This document shows, piece after piece, positions 63,532-64,000 of a stretch of DNA of 64,000 nucleotides (within the stretch, counting starts at the first letter, position 1; each line of letters starts with the position of its first letter). A program made the position numbers and the translations under genes. This DNA is from an uncultured Shimia sp. (GTDB lineage: Bacteria; Pseudomonadota; Alphaproteobacteria; Rhodobacterales; Rhodobacteraceae), in the NCBI RefSeq assembly GCF_947498095.1, contig NZ_CANMJE010000003.1, forward strand, positions 372,001-436,000, written 5' to 3'. The notes under the pieces were generated by a model that saw only the letters and a list, made by a program, of their open reading frames with translations, was not told the DNA's origin and made no database searches.

Positions 63532-64000
63532 TCTGGGCCGTTCTTTCCCTCATCGCCTTGCTTGCCGCCCTCTGGCTGGCATTGCCCTTCCTGCGCAAAC
63601 GCCAGATGGAAACGCTTGAAAGCGACTCGATCCTGTCCGTTTACCGCGATCAAGCCGAAGAGGTCGAACGCGATCTAGAAAGCGGCATGATCACCGAGGC
63701 CGAGTTTGACGCCGCCCAGGCTGAGATCGAAGCCCGCACCCTCAAGGCTGCCCGCCGCATGGACAGTGGCCTCTCGGTCTCGGGCCAGATGCCGGTGATG
63801 GCAGGCAGTATCATCGCTTTCACACTCGCCGCCGGTCTCGCGGCCTATTCTCAATTGGGCCGACCACAAATCCCTGACATGGCCTTGGCAGACCGCAAGG
63901 AAGAAGTGTTGATCCGGCGCGCTGAAGGTGGTGACATCAAGAGTCGCATTACTCTTTTGGAAGAAGCAACGGAAGAAACCCCCGACGATTTTGATACTTG
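63528..64000 (+). CDS. ccmI: CcmI (CycH), 3' end outside window
   Basis: The frame opens at ATG 63528, overlapping the ccmH stop by 4 bases, and runs to the window end (157 residues visible). The N-terminal helix (WAVLSLIALLAALWLALPF), a helical segment rich in Glu and Arg, and a second membrane helix fit CcmI, the apocytochrome chaperone. The TPR part is expected beyond the window. Confidence 0.85.
   Translation, partial: MIWAVLSLIALLAALWLALPFLRKRQMETLESDSILSVYRDQAEEVERDLESGMITEAEFDAAQAEIEARTLKAARRMDSGLSVSGQMPVMAGSIIAFTLAAGLAAYSQLGRPQIPDMALADRKEEVLIRRAEGGDIKSRITLLEEATEETPDDFDT

Noticed and set aside
1-64000. CRISPR arrays, tRNA/rRNA genes, insertion sequences, prophage
   Set aside because: I saw no regularly spaced repeats, no cloverleaf candidates and no transposase or integrase motifs. 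A program search would be needed to exclude small RNAs.

Overview
The window looks like chromosomal or plasmid DNA from an alphaproteobacterium of the Roseobacter group (Rhodobacteraceae). Support comes from the moderately high G+C, the gene families present (IclR-controlled bhc genes, a membrane PuuD-type urate oxidase, a PuuE-UraD fusion, nosC at the head of the nos operon) and the TTGAC-N4-GTTAA type regulator boxes. Naming a genus would be a guess. I saw no tRNA, rRNA, CRISPR array, transposase or phage gene. Genes are densely packed and no gene-free stretch exceeds about 300 bases.

Bases 1-19,100 hold purine breakdown and glyoxylate assimilation. The order is the 3' part of xdhB, xdhC, an NCS2-like purine permease and guaD, then a complete beta-hydroxyaspartate (BHA) cycle cassette (bhcR divergent from bhcABCD), a PuuE-UraD fusion, a beta-propeller gene broken by one in-frame TAG, a LysR regulator and puuD. 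Purine nitrogen use ends in urea plus glyoxylate, and the BHA cycle turns two glyoxylate into oxaloacetate. The two modules therefore plausibly form one route (inference). An AbrB-like membrane protein and an orphan fused ABC permease follow.

Bases 19,100-38,400 hold nitrite and NO reduction. On the minus strand lie nirS (cytochrome cd1), a NapC/NirT-type cytochrome fused to an extra haem domain, a cupredoxin, and the haem d1 genes nirE, nirC, nirF, nirDL, nirG, nirH, nirJ and nirN, then a CbiX-like chelatase and a small membrane protein. On the plus strand lie nnrS and norCBQDEF. Near-palindromic FNR/NNR boxes precede nirE, nirS/nnrS and norC.

Bases 38,400-45,050 hold regulation and anaerobic quinone synthesis: a Dnr-type Crp/Fnr regulator with a DUF4202 gene, a DUF2478 gene, ubiV, ubiU and ubiT on the minus strand, and ubiD and ubiX on the plus strand, with a perfect NNR palindrome between the two arms. 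These supply O2-independent ubiquinone hydroxylation and decarboxylation for denitrifying growth.

Bases 45,050-57,220 hold nosCRZDFYLX (N2O reduction, with its own NNR box) and modE/modABC (molybdate uptake, with a ModE-like operator and a strong terminator).

Bases 57,220-64,000 hold a less familiar module: a secreted 12-haem cytochrome c with a small secreted Rap1a/Tai-like protein, facing a cysteine-rich Crp/Fnr protein that is translationally coupled to ccmF-ccmH-ccmI (cytochrome c maturation). A 16-bp palindrome lies in the shared promoter region. I cannot assign the 12-haem protein to a known enzyme, and I rate this module the best candidate for something undescribed. No nitrate reductase gene (nar or nap) is in the window.
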